A DNA stretch of 64,000 nt from Spirochaetaceae bacterium (GTDB lineage: Bacteria > Spirochaetota > Spirochaetia > Treponematales > Treponemataceae): assembly GCA_017622135.1 (NCBI GenBank), contig JAGARR010000018.1:1-64000 (forward strand), in the 5' to 3' direction. A program made the position numbers and the translations under genes. Of the stretch, positions 50,135-58,094 are shown in pieces (position 1 is the stretch's first letter; every line of letters begins with the position of its first letter). The notes under the pieces are model-generated. The model was not told the origin of the DNA, ran no database searches, and saw only the letters and a list, made by a program, of their open reading frames with translations.

Positions 50135-51760
50135 TTATTTTCGGTCAAAAGATGAGTCGATGTTTAGCTCCGAACGATATTTTGCCACCGTTCGACGGGC
50201 AATTTTTATGCCCTGTTGAGCCAGCACCTCCGAGAGCTTCTGGTCCGAAAGGGGCTTGGTGGATCCCGCCCGCTGATGCTCCTCCAGCAGCTCCTTCAGC
50301 ATGAATTTGACGCCCTCCTTCGACAGGACCTCCTGGGGGTGGCTGGCGGTGTCGTCAGTCTGCTGCTGGGAGGAAACAGGACTGGTGGCAACCTGATTCG
50401 AGAAGAAGTACCGCATTTCGAAGATGCCCCACTGGCAGCGCAGGTACTTGTCCCTGGCCATGCGGGAGATAGTGGACTCGTTCACACCAATGTGTTCCGC
50501 CAGGTCCTTCATCCGTAGGGGACGCAGATACCGAGGCCCCTTCAGGAAAAAATCTCGCTGCAGCTCCACAATGGCCAAGGCGGCCTTTCGCAGGGTGGCC
50601 TTCCGCAGGTCCAACGCTTGCATCAAGTCCTGGGCCTCCTTGACGGACTGGCGCACCTGCTTTCTGCTGTCGGCCGTTAGGGACTTCATGTGGGCGCTCA
50701 GCTCCATGTAGGCTGGGGACAGGATGACCTCAGGGAGGATCTTGTCGTTCACGGTCACCTTGAAGGAGGCTTCTTGGTCTGAGTCAACCTGTTCCACCAG
50801 CACATCGGGACGGATGAAGACCGTGGGCTGGGAATCGAACTGGCGTGCAGGCAGGGGATCTAGGCTTTTGATGAAGCTGACCGCCTGCTCCACCAGCTCC
50901 TTGGTGATTTTTTCCGGCAGCGGGTGGAATTGTGGCGGTGGTGTCCAGCTGGCGGTGGAGGCTGGAGCTTTCCAGATGAAGCTCTTTTCCCCTTGGGCAG
51001 CCTGGAGCTCTTTTAGCTTGCTGGTGATGAGGGGAATCTGGAGTCGCTCCAGCAGGGAAAGGTTTCCTGCCAGAATGAAAAGGCTGGTCTCCATCGCAAG
51101 GGAATTGACTGGTACCTGCTGCAGATCTCCCGCCTGGGCCTCCCGCTTTTTGCCCAGGGCCTGCACGTAGAGGGACTCCTCCGGGCCGCTGGTGCAGCAG
51201 CCGGCTGGCTCCAGATTGCGTATTGCTTCCAGGCAGCTGAGGAGCAGCTGTTCCCCTTTCTCCCGGGACAGGGCTGGCTCCTGCTGGTGGCGCAAAAAGT
51301 ATTCCAGCTGGGAATGGGGGGACTGCTGCACAAAGCCCCGTGAGTCCAGGTCCATAATCAGCATTTCTCCCAGCTCCAGCTGGGACTTGTCGCTGGTGGC
51401 GAGGCGGAACTGCTTCCATAGATGGAGCTGGATGCTGTCGGGGACATCCTCCTGGCTTTCTAGGAATTTCTGGAAGTTGTCGCTTTTTTCCTCACGATCC
51501 GCCTGGTTCAAGTGGGGCCGGAATTCCTCCTGAAGCCGTCTTTTCTTTTGGGGAGCAGTCTTTACATCAAGGCTCGCATCACGGAGGATTTCGATGGCAG
51601 GATTGGCTTCTGCTGCCTGCTGGATGCTTGCAGCCAGATCATAGTGGTTCATCATCAGGATGTTCAGTGACTGCAGCATCTGGGGAGACAACTGCATCTG
51701 CTGGGACATCTGCTGACTCTGAAAAAAATCCATGGCGAATCCGCCTGCGAAGCCGCCCAT
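50135..51760 (-). CDS. rpoN: RNA polymerase sigma-54 factor
   Basis: Sigma-54 directs polymerase to -24/-12 promoters activated by AAA+ enhancer-binding proteins. The 541 residues show region I rich in Gln and Leu (QSQQMSQQMQLSPQMLQSLN), the core-binding middle, the helix-turn-helix AEHIGVNESTISRMARDKY and the C-terminal RpoN box KIARRTVAKYRSEL. The start is ATG 51760, which has GGAGG 4 nt upstream. ATG 51733 (MDFFQSQQ) would fit the family N-terminus equally well but lacks a Shine-Dalgarno sequence. The gene is divergent from the DUF1015 gene. Confidence 0.94.
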   Translation of the reverse strand: MGGFAGGFAMDFFQSQQMSQQMQLSPQMLQSLNILMMNHYDLAASIQQAAEANPAIEILRDASLDVKTAPQKKRRLQEEFRPHLNQADREEKSDNFQKFLESQEDVPDSIQLHLWKQFRLATSDKSQLELGEMLIMDLDSRGFVQQSPHSQLEYFLRHQQEPALSREKGEQLLLSCLEAIRNLEPAGCCTSGPEESLYVQALGKKREAQAGDLQQVPVNSLAMETSLFILAGNLSLLERLQIPLITSKLKELQAAQGEKSFIWKAPASTASWTPPPQFHPLPEKITKELVEQAVSFIKSLDPLPARQFDSQPTVFIRPDVLVEQVDSDQEASFKVTVNDKILPEVILSPAYMELSAHMKSLTADSRKQVRQSVKEAQDLMQALDLRKATLRKAALAIVELQRDFFLKGPRYLRPLRMKDLAEHIGVNESTISRMARDKYLRCQWGIFEMRYFFSNQVATSPVSSQQQTDDTASHPQEVLSKEGVKFMLKELLEEHQRAGSTKPLSDQKLSEVLAQQGIKIARRTVAKYRSELNIDSSFDRK

Positions 51761-51805
51761 ACTACCTCCGTAAGCCTCATAGTAGCATAAAAAATCCCTT
51801 TCCGA

Positions 51806-51811
51806 TATACT
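51806..51811 (+). promoter_or_regulatory. -10 box of the DUF1015 gene
   Basis: TATACT ends 6 nt before ATG 51818, indicating a leaderless mRNA. The -35 is poor (TAGCAT). Confidence 0.5.
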
Positions 51812-51817
51812 CAAGCC

Positions 51818-53143
51818 ATGAAAAACTTTTCCCCCTTTGGCCTTTCTGTCCCTGAAATTGTATTGCCCCGCGCAGACATTCCCCTTTCCCAATGGGCGGT
51901 GATTGCCTGCGACCAGTACACCCAAGACCGGGAGTACTGGCATCAGGTGCGTGAGGAGGTGGCTGGCAGGCCTTCCACCCTTTCACTGATTTTGCCGGAG
52001 GTGTATCTGGCAGATGAGGACAAGAGCCAGCGGATTGCCACCATCAGGCAGACCATGCAGGAGTACTTGGCGGGAAACGTCTTCCGTCCTGAGTTTTCCG
52101 GTTTTGTGTATCTAGAGCGAACCACAGAATATGGTCGAGTCAGGAAGGGCTTGGTGGCGGCGGTGGACTTGGAGTCCTATGAGTGGAAGCCCTTCTCCAA
52201 GGCCCTTATTCGTGCCACGGAGGCTACCATTCCGGACCGCATTCCTCCCCGCATGGAGATTCGTCGTGGCGCCGCCTTGGAGCTGCCCCACATCATGCTG
52301 CTGGTGAACGACAAGGCTGGTCGTCTGGTGGATTCCTGCGGTGACGAGATTCATGCCCAGAACACGGCTCCCTTGTATCAGGGGGACTTGATGCTGGGTG
52401 CCGGAAGTATTGTGGGGTATCCCGTAGAGGGAACGTTGCTGGATGGCTGCTATGCTGCCTTGGAGCAGCTGGCGGTGGAAAATACTAGCGAGGACGGCGA
52501 TGTGTTCCTCTTTGCGGTGGGAGACGGCAACCATTCCCTTGCCACCGCAAAGGCTGTGTGGGATGAGTACAAGGCGGACCAGCTGGCGGCGGGAAAAACC
52601 CCAGCGAACCTGGCTGATTGTCCCCTTCGGTATGCCCTGGTGGAAATTGTGAACATCTACGACAGTGGCCTCACCTTCGAGCCGATTCATCGGGTGCTGT
52701 TTGGCTGTGATTCCGCCGCCCTGATGGATTTCTGCCAGGACAGGCTGGCGGGTCAGCTGGTGGATGTGGATTCCTCCGAGCAGCTGGCCTCCATGGTGGC
52801 AGATTCCACCAACAGCTTTGGCTTTGTCTTTGTGGACGGGGAGGGAAAGCAGCAGTACCGCTGTCTTGAAACAAGCATCAGGGAGTTGGCGGTGAGTCGG
52901 CTGCAACCGGTGCTGGATGACTTTCTGGCAGAAAAAAGGGCTGGGGAGATTGACTACATCCACGGCACTGATGAGGTGTTCCGCCTTGGCTCCCAGCCGG
53001 GGGCCGTGGCAATCCTGCTGCCACCAGTGGCCAAGGACAGCTTCTTTTCCACCATCGGTAGTGGCGGCCCCCTGCCACGAAAGAGCTTTTCCATGGGTGA
53101 AGCCAGCGAAAAGCGGTTTTATCTGGAAGCCAGAAAGATTTAA
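51818..53143 (+). CDS. DUF1015 family protein
   Basis: This 441-residue cytoplasmic protein belongs to the uncharacterised DUF1015 family. The diagnostic segments are the N-terminal CDQYTQDREYW, the strongly conserved VGDGNHSLATAKAVW and the C-terminal PLPRKSFSMGEASEKRFYLE. The family is widespread in anaerobes and treponemes; HTH-type annotations exist elsewhere, but no DNA-binding motif is apparent here, so no function is assigned. The last codons (EARKI) lie in the first unit of a 26-bp tandem repeat, so the C-terminus could vary with repeat changes. Confidence 0.9.
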   Translation: MKNFSPFGLSVPEIVLPRADIPLSQWAVIACDQYTQDREYWHQVREEVAGRPSTLSLILPEVYLADEDKSQRIATIRQTMQEYLAGNVFRPEFSGFVYLERTTEYGRVRKGLVAAVDLESYEWKPFSKALIRATEATIPDRIPPRMEIRRGAALELPHIMLLVNDKAGRLVDSCGDEIHAQNTAPLYQGDLMLGAGSIVGYPVEGTLLDGCYAALEQLAVENTSEDGDVFLFAVGDGNHSLATAKAVWDEYKADQLAAGKTPANLADCPLRYALVEIVNIYDSGLTFEPIHRVLFGCDSAALMDFCQDRLAGQLVDVDSSEQLASMVADSTNSFGFVFVDGEGKQQYRCLETSIRELAVSRLQPVLDDFLAEKRAGEIDYIHGTDEVFRLGSQPGAVAILLPPVAKDSFFSTIGSGGPLPRKSFSMGEASEKRFYLEARKI

Positions 53144-53188
53144 AGGCTTCCCAAGCCAGAAAGATTTAAAGGCTTCCCAAGCCAGAAA
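53129..53188. repeat. 26-bp direct tandem repeat at the end of the DUF1015 gene
   Basis: The unit beginning GCCAGAAAGATTTAAAGGCT occurs at 53129-53154 and 53155-53180, with an 8-bp start of a third copy. Copy 1 contains the last codons and stop of the DUF1015 gene. Confidence 0.92.
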
Positions 53189-53231
53189 AACGAAGGGCTC
53201 GTAACGCCGGAAATTAGCAAGTCGTGCTGTT

Positions 53232-53259
53232 GTCCCCGAGTGAAAGCTGGGGGACTTTT
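53232..53259 (+). terminator. Likely terminator of the DUF1015 gene
   Basis: GTCCCC (53232-53237) pairs with GGGGAC (53250-53255) and is followed by TTTT. It lies 88 bp past the stop, just before the convergent omptin gene. Confidence 0.55.
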
Positions 53260-53264
53260 CAGTT

Positions 53265-54323
53265 TTACTGAAATAAATTGAATTTCCAGCCGAGGGTGAC
53301 TCCTGCAAACCAGTGGGAGGCTCCACCTCTGGAGCTGGAGTCGGGGTAGTAGTAGTGTTGACTGGTGGACTTCATGTAGGTCTGTCCGATTACCACTGGT
53401 AGGTAGTTGTAGTCCACCTTCACCGTCAGAAAATGGCGGGGAATCACCTGATATCCCACCGTTAAGGCTGCTCCAAAACCTAATTGCCCCTTCATGTTGT
53501 AGTCCAGGAACTGCAGGTTCCGCAGGATGTGGGTGTCGTAGCCAAAGGCTCCGATGACGGGATGGATGGAAGCGTCCAGCTGGAAATAGAGCCGAGGAGT
53601 GTGGTTGTAGGTGATTCTGAATTGCGGGTCCACCTGGAACACCTCGTGACGGTAGCTGATGACGTCGCCATCAAAGTATTTTTTTTCCAGGTCATCGGTC
53701 CAGGGAGTGGTTTCCTGCTTGTCGGAGGGAACATACTGACGGTAGCCGTTCCGGGCAACCATGGAGGTCTGCTGCCAGCTGAATCCTACCATGGGGGTGA
53801 GCAACAGCTTCCTGTCTGGAGAGGCAAAGGTCCAGCCAAGGAATCCCCCCGCCATAAAATAATCCGTTAGGTTGTTGGTGTGGGTGGAAAAATGGGTTTG
53901 GTGTCCCCTTGTGGTGTTCCAGTCAAAGTCATCCATCTTGCCACATATCATGGGAATACCTGCTCTGCCGTACAGCTGGGCAGAAAAGGCCCGGTACTGG
54001 AATTCCACATCAAGTCCCACCACCATCATGCCGTAGACATCCCACTGCAAGAAGCTGATTTGTCTTCCACCAGCAGGAGCGAAGGCTACCTGCTGTCCAT
54101 AACCATCCATGTTGAATAGATGCTCCCCAATGGAACCGCCCTTGTAGCCCAGGCTGGGCTGGAGGGAAACTTGGAGGGCGGGAGGATTGCGGTAGTCCTG
54201 GCAAAAGACGAGGCCGCCCAGGAGCAGCGTCAGGCAGCTGGTGGCAATCCATTTTATCGGGAGGTTTCTTGTGCTGAAGAAGTGGTTCAGAGTGCTTCTC
54301 ATTGATGTGTTTTTTTCTTTCAC
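53265..54323 (-). CDS. Omptin-family outer-membrane aspartyl protease
   Basis: This 352-residue exported barrel protein has a signal segment (about 24-41, KWIATSCLTLLLGGLVF). Omptin landmarks align with OmpT/Pla. The Asp pair is in KMDDFDWN (Asp132 and Asp134), followed by the loop HQTHFSTHTNNLTDYF, and the Asp-His dyad is in GYDTHILRNL (Asp263 and His265). The C-terminal strand ends WKFNLF. Omptins cleave between basic residues and degrade antimicrobial peptides or host proteins; activity here depends on an LPS-like lipid that many spirochaetes lack. GTG 54323 overlaps the rluA stop (GTGA); ATG 54302 is an alternative start. It is co-transcribed with rluA. Confidence 0.8.
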   Translation of the reverse strand: MKEKNTSMRSTLNHFFSTRNLPIKWIATSCLTLLLGGLVFCQDYRNPPALQVSLQPSLGYKGGSIGEHLFNMDGYGQQVAFAPAGGRQISFLQWDVYGMMVVGLDVEFQYRAFSAQLYGRAGIPMICGKMDDFDWNTTRGHQTHFSTHTNNLTDYFMAGGFLGWTFASPDRKLLLTPMVGFSWQQTSMVARNGYRQYVPSDKQETTPWTDDLEKKYFDGDVISYRHEVFQVDPQFRITYNHTPRLYFQLDASIHPVIGAFGYDTHILRNLQFLDYNMKGQLGFGAALTVGYQVIPRHFLTVKVDYNYLPVVIGQTYMKSTSQHYYYPDSSSRGGASHWFAGVTLGWKFNLFQ

Positions 54324-55069
54324 ACTGACAGAGGATCCTGACCGTGAATCTTTGCCAGCTGCTTCCGCACCGCATCTAGGTCCCGGGGATAGGGAGCGGT
54401 GAAGGTTATCTTCTCTTGGGAAACAGGATGGGTGACGGTCAATTGGTAGGCATGGAGTCCCAGTCGTTCCAGCAGGGGCCGCTCCTCAAAGGGATCTCCC
54501 CGCCAGGAACGCTTGATTTCAGACAACCGCACCGGCTTTTGGTTCCCTCCGTACAAGGGATCGCAGACGATGCTCAGCTGGTTGGCCCACAGGTGGGCTC
54601 GAATCTGATGGGTGCGGCCGGTGACAGGGCGTGCCTCAATCCAGGTGTAGGGCGGACAGCTTGCCAGCACCCGAAAATTGGTGATGGAGGGCTTTCCCTG
54701 TCGCTTGCTCACCACCGTACGGTGCATGGGATCTCCATCTGGCAGGAGTCGGGCCTCCTCGTGGTGACTTTTCCACAGAGGGCGGCCATTTACCAGCGCA
54801 TGATAGATTTTTTCCACCTGACGGTTTTGGAACTGCAGGGACAAGCTCCTGTGGGACTCCTTAGTGCGGGCATAGAGCACCACGCCGGAGGTGTCCTTGT
54901 CTATGCGGTGCAGGGCGAACAGTCTCCCGAATTCCTTTTCCAGCTCCAGGTCAAGCCGTGGAGCAGTTTGGTCGTATCGGTCTGCTGCCACCAGAAGCCC
55001 CGCCTTCTTGCTGACCGCCACGATGGCGTCATCACTGTATATCACTTCGTAGGAAATGTTCTTCTTCAC
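54320..55069 (-). CDS. RluA-family pseudouridine synthase
   Basis: This 249-residue enzyme isomerises specific uridines in rRNA or tRNA. The catalytic motif HRIDKDTSG carries the essential Asp. Other family segments are AVSKKAGLLVA, EKIYHALVNG and RPVTGRTHQIRAHL. There is no S4 domain, so it resembles the RluA/RluC-like short branch; the exact target site is not predictable. GTG 55069 is chosen because a TATACT box lies 7 nt upstream and it gives the family N-terminus (KKNISYEVIYSDD). Upstream in-frame codons to 55159 cross the promoter. It overlaps the omptin gene by 4 nt. Confidence 0.88.
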   Translation of the reverse strand: MKKNISYEVIYSDDAIVAVSKKAGLLVAADRYDQTAPRLDLELEKEFGRLFALHRIDKDTSGVVLYARTKESHRSLSLQFQNRQVEKIYHALVNGRPLWKSHHEEARLLPDGDPMHRTVVSKRQGKPSITNFRVLASCPPYTWIEARPVTGRTHQIRAHLWANQLSIVCDPLYGGNQKPVRLSEIKRSWRGDPFEERPLLERLGLHAYQLTVTHPVSQEKITFTAPYPRDLDAVRKQLAKIHGQDPLSV

Positions 55070-55076
55070 GGCCCCA

Positions 55077-55082
55077 AGTATA
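55077..55082 (-). promoter_or_regulatory. -10 box of rluA
   Basis: TATACT on the minus strand ends 7 nt before GTG 55069. The -35 is weak (TTCCCT with a 17-nt spacer). The message would be leaderless with a GTG start. Confidence 0.45.
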
Positions 55083-55400
55083 CTGCAACAATGGGGGAAA
55101 GGGAAGGGAGGGAAGACAAACTTGACAGGATTCTCCCTGCGCACATAAAACTTCTTCACCCGAAAATTCTGCGTGACAAAGGAAATTGCAGCGTTGTTGG
55201 AGCATCCCTGTCAAAGACGGTTATGTCCTTCTCTGTGAGGCATATGTCCCCGATGCTGGAGTTCTCGTGTTTGCTGGCCGTGGTCATGATGTGGGGGTGG
55301 CGCTCGTTTGCGTGGGCGAGGGTTGTCAGCTGGGCCACCACCATGGCATAGAATTGCGTCTGCACCGTGAAATGCCGGTACCGTGTGTCCGCTAAGTTTA

Positions 55401-55429
55401 TTGGACAGGTGTGATGATAAATATACAAT
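55401..55429 (+). promoter_or_regulatory. Possible promoter of the GAF-GGDEF gene
   Basis: TTGGAC (55401-55406), a 17-nt spacer and TACAAT (55424-55429). If used, the leader would be about 245 nt, long enough for regulation or for the small frame at 55481. Confidence 0.4.
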
Positions 55430-55679
55430 GCTGAATACATAGTTGGTGAGACAAGACGTGAAATTGACAGAACTTTAAGCATGAAAAAATCAACGATGGT
55501 TGCGTTGGGTTGCGGGGCTGTCGGAAAGCAATCACTCAAAAGCCAAATCAATCTGGATTTTGTGCTGCAGCCCGCCCTCAAGCCCATCTCCCGGAACCCA
55601 TCATCTCAAAACATTGACCGAGACAATGAAGCGTGATAAAATTGGATTTCGGTTGTCTGCAAAGTTGGATTGGAGAGAG

Positions 55680-56684
55680 ATGAACAGCATCGAGTATTTA
55701 AATTTTAAAGATTACCAGCACATGGAAACCCTGGTAAACGAGGGCTTGCGCATTGCCATGAATCGAGTGATGGCGGATGAATCCTTGAACATTATCTTAT
55801 CGTATCTGGGAGAAATCCTTCAGGCGGACAGAGTATACATCTTCGAGAAAAATAAAAGGGGCAATGACGACAACACCTACGAGTGGGTGCGGGAAGGTGT
55901 TACCGAAGAAATACATAACCTGCAGGATCTTCCTGCGGAGGTCTGTGCCAAGTGGTATCAAGATTTTACAGAGGGAAAGATTACTGCCATCAAAGACTTG
56001 GAGGAAACAAAGGAGAGCGATCCCCTTCAATATGAAAATCTCAAGGCACAAAACATTTCCTCCATCATCACTGTACCCCTCTATGACCATGGCGTTCCCA
56101 TTGGATTTTATGGAGTGGACAATCCACCAGTGCAGATGATGGAATACACCGCCAATCTGCTGCAAATCATGGGACACTTTGTGCTGGCTCTTCTACGCCA
56201 GCGGAATCTCCAGCGAAGGCTGCACCATCTGAGCTATCACGATGACCTCACCAAGGTGGGAAACCGCCGGCTGTTTGCCGATGTCATGGAGCAATTGCCG
56301 GAGGAAGAGGTCGTGGGATTTGTCTATTGCGATGTAACTGGACTCAAGCGGGTAAACGACGAGCAGGGACACCTGGCAGGAGACAAGCTTTTACAGGATG
56401 CAGTGAGAGTCTTGCGGACAGTATTCTCTGAAGACGAGCTGTTTCGTCTTGGTGGAGACGAATTCGTTGCGGTGGACAAAGCCTCCGACGAGGTCACCTT
56501 CAGCCGAAAGGTAGAGCTTCTGCGGAGGGAATCCCGGCAGCAACAGGTCAACCTGTCCATTGGGCAGGCATGGCAACACCGCCCCGAAAACCAATTGGAC
56601 ACCCTGCTGGCAAAGGCGGAGCAAAACATGTACATCGACAAGGCCGAATACTATAAACGGACGGGAATCAACCGCCGGCGCTAG
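55680..56684 (+). CDS. GAF-GGDEF diguanylate cyclase
   Basis: This soluble signalling enzyme of 334 residues makes c-di-GMP from two GTP. A GAF-type sensor (about 20-165; SLNIILSYLGEILQADRVYIFE) precedes the GGDEF domain (about 175-334). The GGDEF domain has the metal-binding SYHDDLTKVGNRR, the intact active site RLGGDEFVAVD, and no RxxD product-inhibition site at the expected spot. ATG 55680 is chosen because GGAGAG precedes it directly and it begins just before the sensor; the frame upstream to 55500 runs through non-coding-looking DNA. It converges on the NTF2-like gene. Confidence 0.88.
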   Translation: MNSIEYLNFKDYQHMETLVNEGLRIAMNRVMADESLNIILSYLGEILQADRVYIFEKNKRGNDDNTYEWVREGVTEEIHNLQDLPAEVCAKWYQDFTEGKITAIKDLEETKESDPLQYENLKAQNISSIITVPLYDHGVPIGFYGVDNPPVQMMEYTANLLQIMGHFVLALLRQRNLQRRLHHLSYHDDLTKVGNRRLFADVMEQLPEEEVVGFVYCDVTGLKRVNDEQGHLAGDKLLQDAVRVLRTVFSEDELFRLGGDEFVAVDKASDEVTFSRKVELLRRESRQQQVNLSIGQAWQHRPENQLDTLLAKAEQNMYIDKAEYYKRTGINRRR

Positions 56685-56710
56685 GCCCTGGCCAGCAAGG
56701 AGCAGCCCCT

Positions 56711-56737
56711 CGCCTTTTCAGTCAACGGGAGAAGGCG
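56711..56737. terminator. Hairpin between convergent genes
   Basis: CGCCTTTTC (56711-56719) pairs with GAGAAGGCG (56729-56737), one G-U included. There is no T-run on either strand, so it is a weak terminator candidate serving both genes. Confidence 0.4.
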
Positions 56738-56753
56738 AAGAGGCTCATAAATT

Positions 56754-57104
56754 TTACAGGGGGAAAATATTCATGCGCTTGATCTTTCCAGCGGCATCCA
56801 TTTCCGTAATAAATGCTGTTACTTGAATAACCTTTCCACCGTAAACAATAAAATAGCTGACACAATCCCCCTGATAATGAACAGAAGTTATCTGAAAGGG
56901 CCCGCCATTAAAGCCGAATTTATGATGAAACATCATTTCAATGGCCATCCTTCCTTCCAGATGGATAGTGTCCATACCAGCCTTGATGACCGATGTGTCG
57001 TGGAGGACTCCATACTCGTTGAATAAGTCTGCGAGACCCACATTATCACCCCGATTCATGCAGTCGATGTATCGTTCAAGAACTTGCTTTTCCAAAATAG
57101 TCAC
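56754..57104 (-). CDS. SnoaL/NTF2-like small protein
   Basis: This 116-residue protein of the cone-shaped NTF2-like fold begins MTILEKQVLERYIDCMNRGD and contains the typical DLFNEYGVLHD and LEGRMAIEMMFHHKFGF segments. The fold hosts dehydratases, isomerases and binding proteins acting on small hydrophobic ligands. GTG 57104 follows AAGGAGGAAGG. It lies 11 bp after an SDR gene and should act in the same pathway. The pairing of an SDR with an NTF2-like protein recalls steroid or polyketide modification, but no substrate can be named. Confidence 0.75.
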   Translation of the reverse strand: MTILEKQVLERYIDCMNRGDNVGLADLFNEYGVLHDTSVIKAGMDTIHLEGRMAIEMMFHHKFGFNGGPFQITSVHYQGDCVSYFIVYGGKVIQVTAFITEMDAAGKIKRMNIFPL

Positions 57105-57115
57105 TTCCTTCCTCC

Positions 57116-57889
57116 TTAAAATCTTTCAGAACGCAGCAAGGCGTCAATTCCGCCATCCACAAAAAGGATGACACCATTGATACCACTTGCCAAGGGCGAG
57201 GATAAGAACACAATTCCATTGGCAATCTCCTCTGCATCCAGGAATTCCTTTCGTCCGTAGCGAGTCGGAATGGGAATGAGCAGAGCCGCCTCCATCTGCT
57301 TTTCAGTCATTCCCTGAGTCATAGGGGTTGTAGTATTGCCGGGAGCCACAGCGTTTATCCTAAGACCGTCAACAGCCCAAGAGGGAGAAACCCTTCTTAC
57401 CCACCGAGCAAGGGCATGTTTTGACGAGCTGTAACAGGAGGCGCTGTATTCCTTCGGAATCTTCTCAACGTATTCCATTACACGGGACATATCCATTACG
57501 TTGGACACCATATCCACAAGATCCATACGAACGGTCATATTTGTAATGGAGTTGGAAGAAGTAACCACACAGTTGCCACCCTTCTTTTTCAACAGGGGAC
57601 GGACTCCCTCCGCCATTTCTACCGCAGCAAAGAAATTCAAGGAAAAAATGGTAGGAATTGGAGCTGTAGGACCCACACCAGCATTACAAATCATGACGTC
57701 AATTCCATCAGGGTACCTGCGGAAAACCTCTGCAATCGCATTCTTGCAGCCTTCCGAGGTGGACAAGTCTGCATCAAAGTCTCCACCCTTGTAGTCAATG
57801 TTGAACACCTCATGTCCTGCATCCAACAGCTTTTTTCGTGTGGCGGCACCAATTCCCGTGCTGCCGCCAGTCATCACACAAATTGCCAT
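57116..57889 (-). CDS. Short-chain dehydrogenase/reductase
   Basis: This 257-residue classical SDR reduces or oxidises a carbonyl/alcohol with NAD(P). The cofactor motif is TGGSTGIGAA (T-G-X3-G-X-G), then CNAGVG, the catalytic Ser in TSSNS and the YxxxK pair in CYSSSKHAL. APGNTTTPM and the C-terminal VDGGIDAL are also typical. The overall look is close to 3-alpha-hydroxysteroid dehydrogenase/carbonyl reductase members. GGAGGAAGG lies before ATG 57889. It forms a two-gene operon with the NTF2-like protein. Confidence 0.88.
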   Translation of the reverse strand: MAICVMTGGSTGIGAATRKKLLDAGHEVFNIDYKGGDFDADLSTSEGCKNAIAEVFRRYPDGIDVMICNAGVGPTAPIPTIFSLNFFAAVEMAEGVRPLLKKKGGNCVVTSSNSITNMTVRMDLVDMVSNVMDMSRVMEYVEKIPKEYSASCYSSSKHALARWVRRVSPSWAVDGLRINAVAPGNTTTPMTQGMTEKQMEAALLIPIPTRYGRKEFLDAEEIANGIVFLSSPLASGINGVILFVDGGIDALLRSERF

Positions 57890-58017
57890 AAGCGGCCTTC
57901 CTCCTTAAGGAAAAAATAAGTAGCAGGAAAAGTCTACCACCCAGAAAAGTTCATGTCAATTTTTTTTCCCCTGTTTCGGTGGAATTTACACAAAATATGG
58001 GAATCATCAGAAATTCC

Positions 58018-58047
58018 TTGACATGGGAAAAATACGTGAAATAATGT
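58018..58047 (+). promoter_or_regulatory. Promoter of the split dCache-GGDEF locus
   Basis: TTGACA (58018-58023), an 18-nt spacer and TAATGT (58042-58047). The leader of about 40 nt contains GGTGGAG before ATG 58095. Confidence 0.55.
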
Positions 58048-58094
58048 ATCCAATATACCCAATATGTCTGAAATTATAAGGTGGAGTATAAAAA

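Larger units (their letters stand above)
55070..55679. other. 610-bp region between rluA and the GAF-GGDEF gene
   Basis: This region holds the rluA -10 box (55077), a stretch of coding-like codons on the minus strand (55156 to about 55400; ends PTTLQFPLSRRIFG) that may be a gene fragment, a promoter at 55401-55429, and a 51-codon frame at 55481-55636 (MKKSTMVALGCGAVGKQSLK) without a clear ribosome binding site. I recognise none of these frames. No c-di-GMP riboswitch core was identified. Confidence 0.4.

Noticed and set aside
55437..55679. A c-di-GMP riboswitch in the leader of the GGDEF gene
   Set aside because: I looked for the conserved GEMM core and tetraloop receptor and did not find them.
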